A stretch of DNA of 64,000 nt from Agarophyton chilense. Its lineage: Eukaryota; Rhodophyta; Florideophyceae; Gracilariales; Gracilariaceae. The position numbers were made by a program, and so were the translations under genes. The DNA lies in assembly GCA_030374765.1 (NCBI GenBank), contig JARGXX010000100.1:1-64000 (forward strand), in the 5' to 3' direction. The notes beneath the pieces were generated by a model. It was given only the letters and a program-made list of their open reading frames with translations, made no database searches and was not told the DNA's origin. Of this stretch, positions 63,645 to 64,000 are shown in pieces. Numbering within the stretch: position 1 is the stretch's first letter; each line of letters opens with the position of its first letter.

Positions 63645-64000
63645 ATGGGCCTTTCCAACACGTCAAAGCCTTCCAGACCGCTTTATTCTTGGAACATCCG
63701 TTCTGTGCCGTGAAGTGACGGGAAGGTAAGTCAAGAACGATATGCTGCTGTGGTCCGATTTCGGAAGTCTTTTCATGACAGATTGCCCGATTCGAACAAC
63801 AACAAGATTCCTGACGATCTGCAAGAGAACATGTTGCACTCTCCATTGTACGAATAAGCTGCTGATCTGTGTAGATCCATCGCCGATGATGTCAAACAGT
63901 CAGTAAAGGGAGTTGATGCGATCATCGAAGCTCTTTACCTCCGCGACCCACTCGTTGCAGTTGCAGAAGCATATCACGACTTCATGACGCTCATGAACAC
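63645..64000 (+). pseudogene. Copia H gag, 5' part (cut by the window edge)
   Basis: ATG 63645 lies in GCTATGGGCC, a degenerate form of the half-tRNA-iMet site. The frame then reads M-G-L-S-N-T, F-H-D-R-L-P-D-S-N-N-N-K-I, L-Y-L-R-D-P-L and A-V-A-E-A-Y, which aligns with the C and D Gag proteins (F-H-D-K-L-P-D-N-N-S-N-K-I). A TGA replaces the Trp after V-P and a TAA appears later, both in frame. This is a third, more diverged member of the C/D lineage. Confidence 0.8.

Overview
The window is eukaryotic and consists almost entirely of LTR retrotransposons, many inserted inside one another. There are no bacterial operons or ribosome-binding sites, the few host-type genes are short and intronless, and AATAAA/TATA-type signals and 5-bp target-site duplications (TSDs) are common. 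The copia families with D-P-G-C-P or D-[DSI]-G-A-P proteases and a half-tRNA primer site suggest a marine alga. A red macroalga such as a Chondrus-like florideophyte is my best guess, but this is inference and the sequence alone does not prove it. I use local family letters: A, B, C, D and E are Ty1/copia elements, Gy is a Ty3/gypsy chromodomain element, G is a solo LTR, and H is a copia relic at the right edge.

Layout. 1-2016: the 5' end of an A element (minus strand), its LTR split by a solo E LTR. 2240-13553: a complete B element (plus strand; TSD ACCTA) carrying solo LTR G (4260-4532) and a complete C element (8085-13038, minus; TSD ACGTC). 13559-19947: the only mostly non-LTR stretch, with a 246-aa secreted protein gene (14441-15181), a strong hairpin (15750-15835), a chromodomain-gypsy 3' end with its LTR (16325-16835), a gag-like relic, a Tc1/mariner relic (17555-18400) and a small secreted-protein ORF (18754-19020). 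19953-25074: a nearly intact D element (minus). 25646-51783: one A element (minus) opened by two insertions, C (44317-49265, TSD GTGGA) and E (30175-44216, TSD CTTAT). E is itself opened by Gy (30743-40100, TSD CTTTC). 52007-57526: a second B. 57527-62475: a third C. 62476-64000: decayed gypsy RT and the start of copia H.

The block 1-8332 (A 5' end, spacer, B, left C LTR) recurs in the same orientation at 49999-57774. It is a segmental duplication, made before solo LTRs E and G inserted into the left copy.

Three points stand out. (1) Both A (copia) and Gy (gypsy) carry an extra ORF in antisense between pol and the 3' LTR. In Gy it is an intact 591-codon ORF with no family I recognise, although the sense gag of that element has two stop codons. 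In A it is a broken gene with a possible Cys/His peptidase-like motif. (2) A, C, D and E all have, directly after the 5' LTR, a primer site complementary to the anticodon arm of initiator tRNA-Met. In A, C and D the ATG inside that site (complement of the CAU anticodon) is also the start codon of Gag-Pol. (3) The Gy pol ORF runs in frame from protease and RT through a long Pro/Arg-rich linker into a chromodomain, with RNase H and integrase missing.

Nearly every element ORF carries stop codons or frameshifts, so most of the window is a decaying transposon landscape. The likely living genes are the two secreted-protein ORFs and possibly the Gy antisense ORF.
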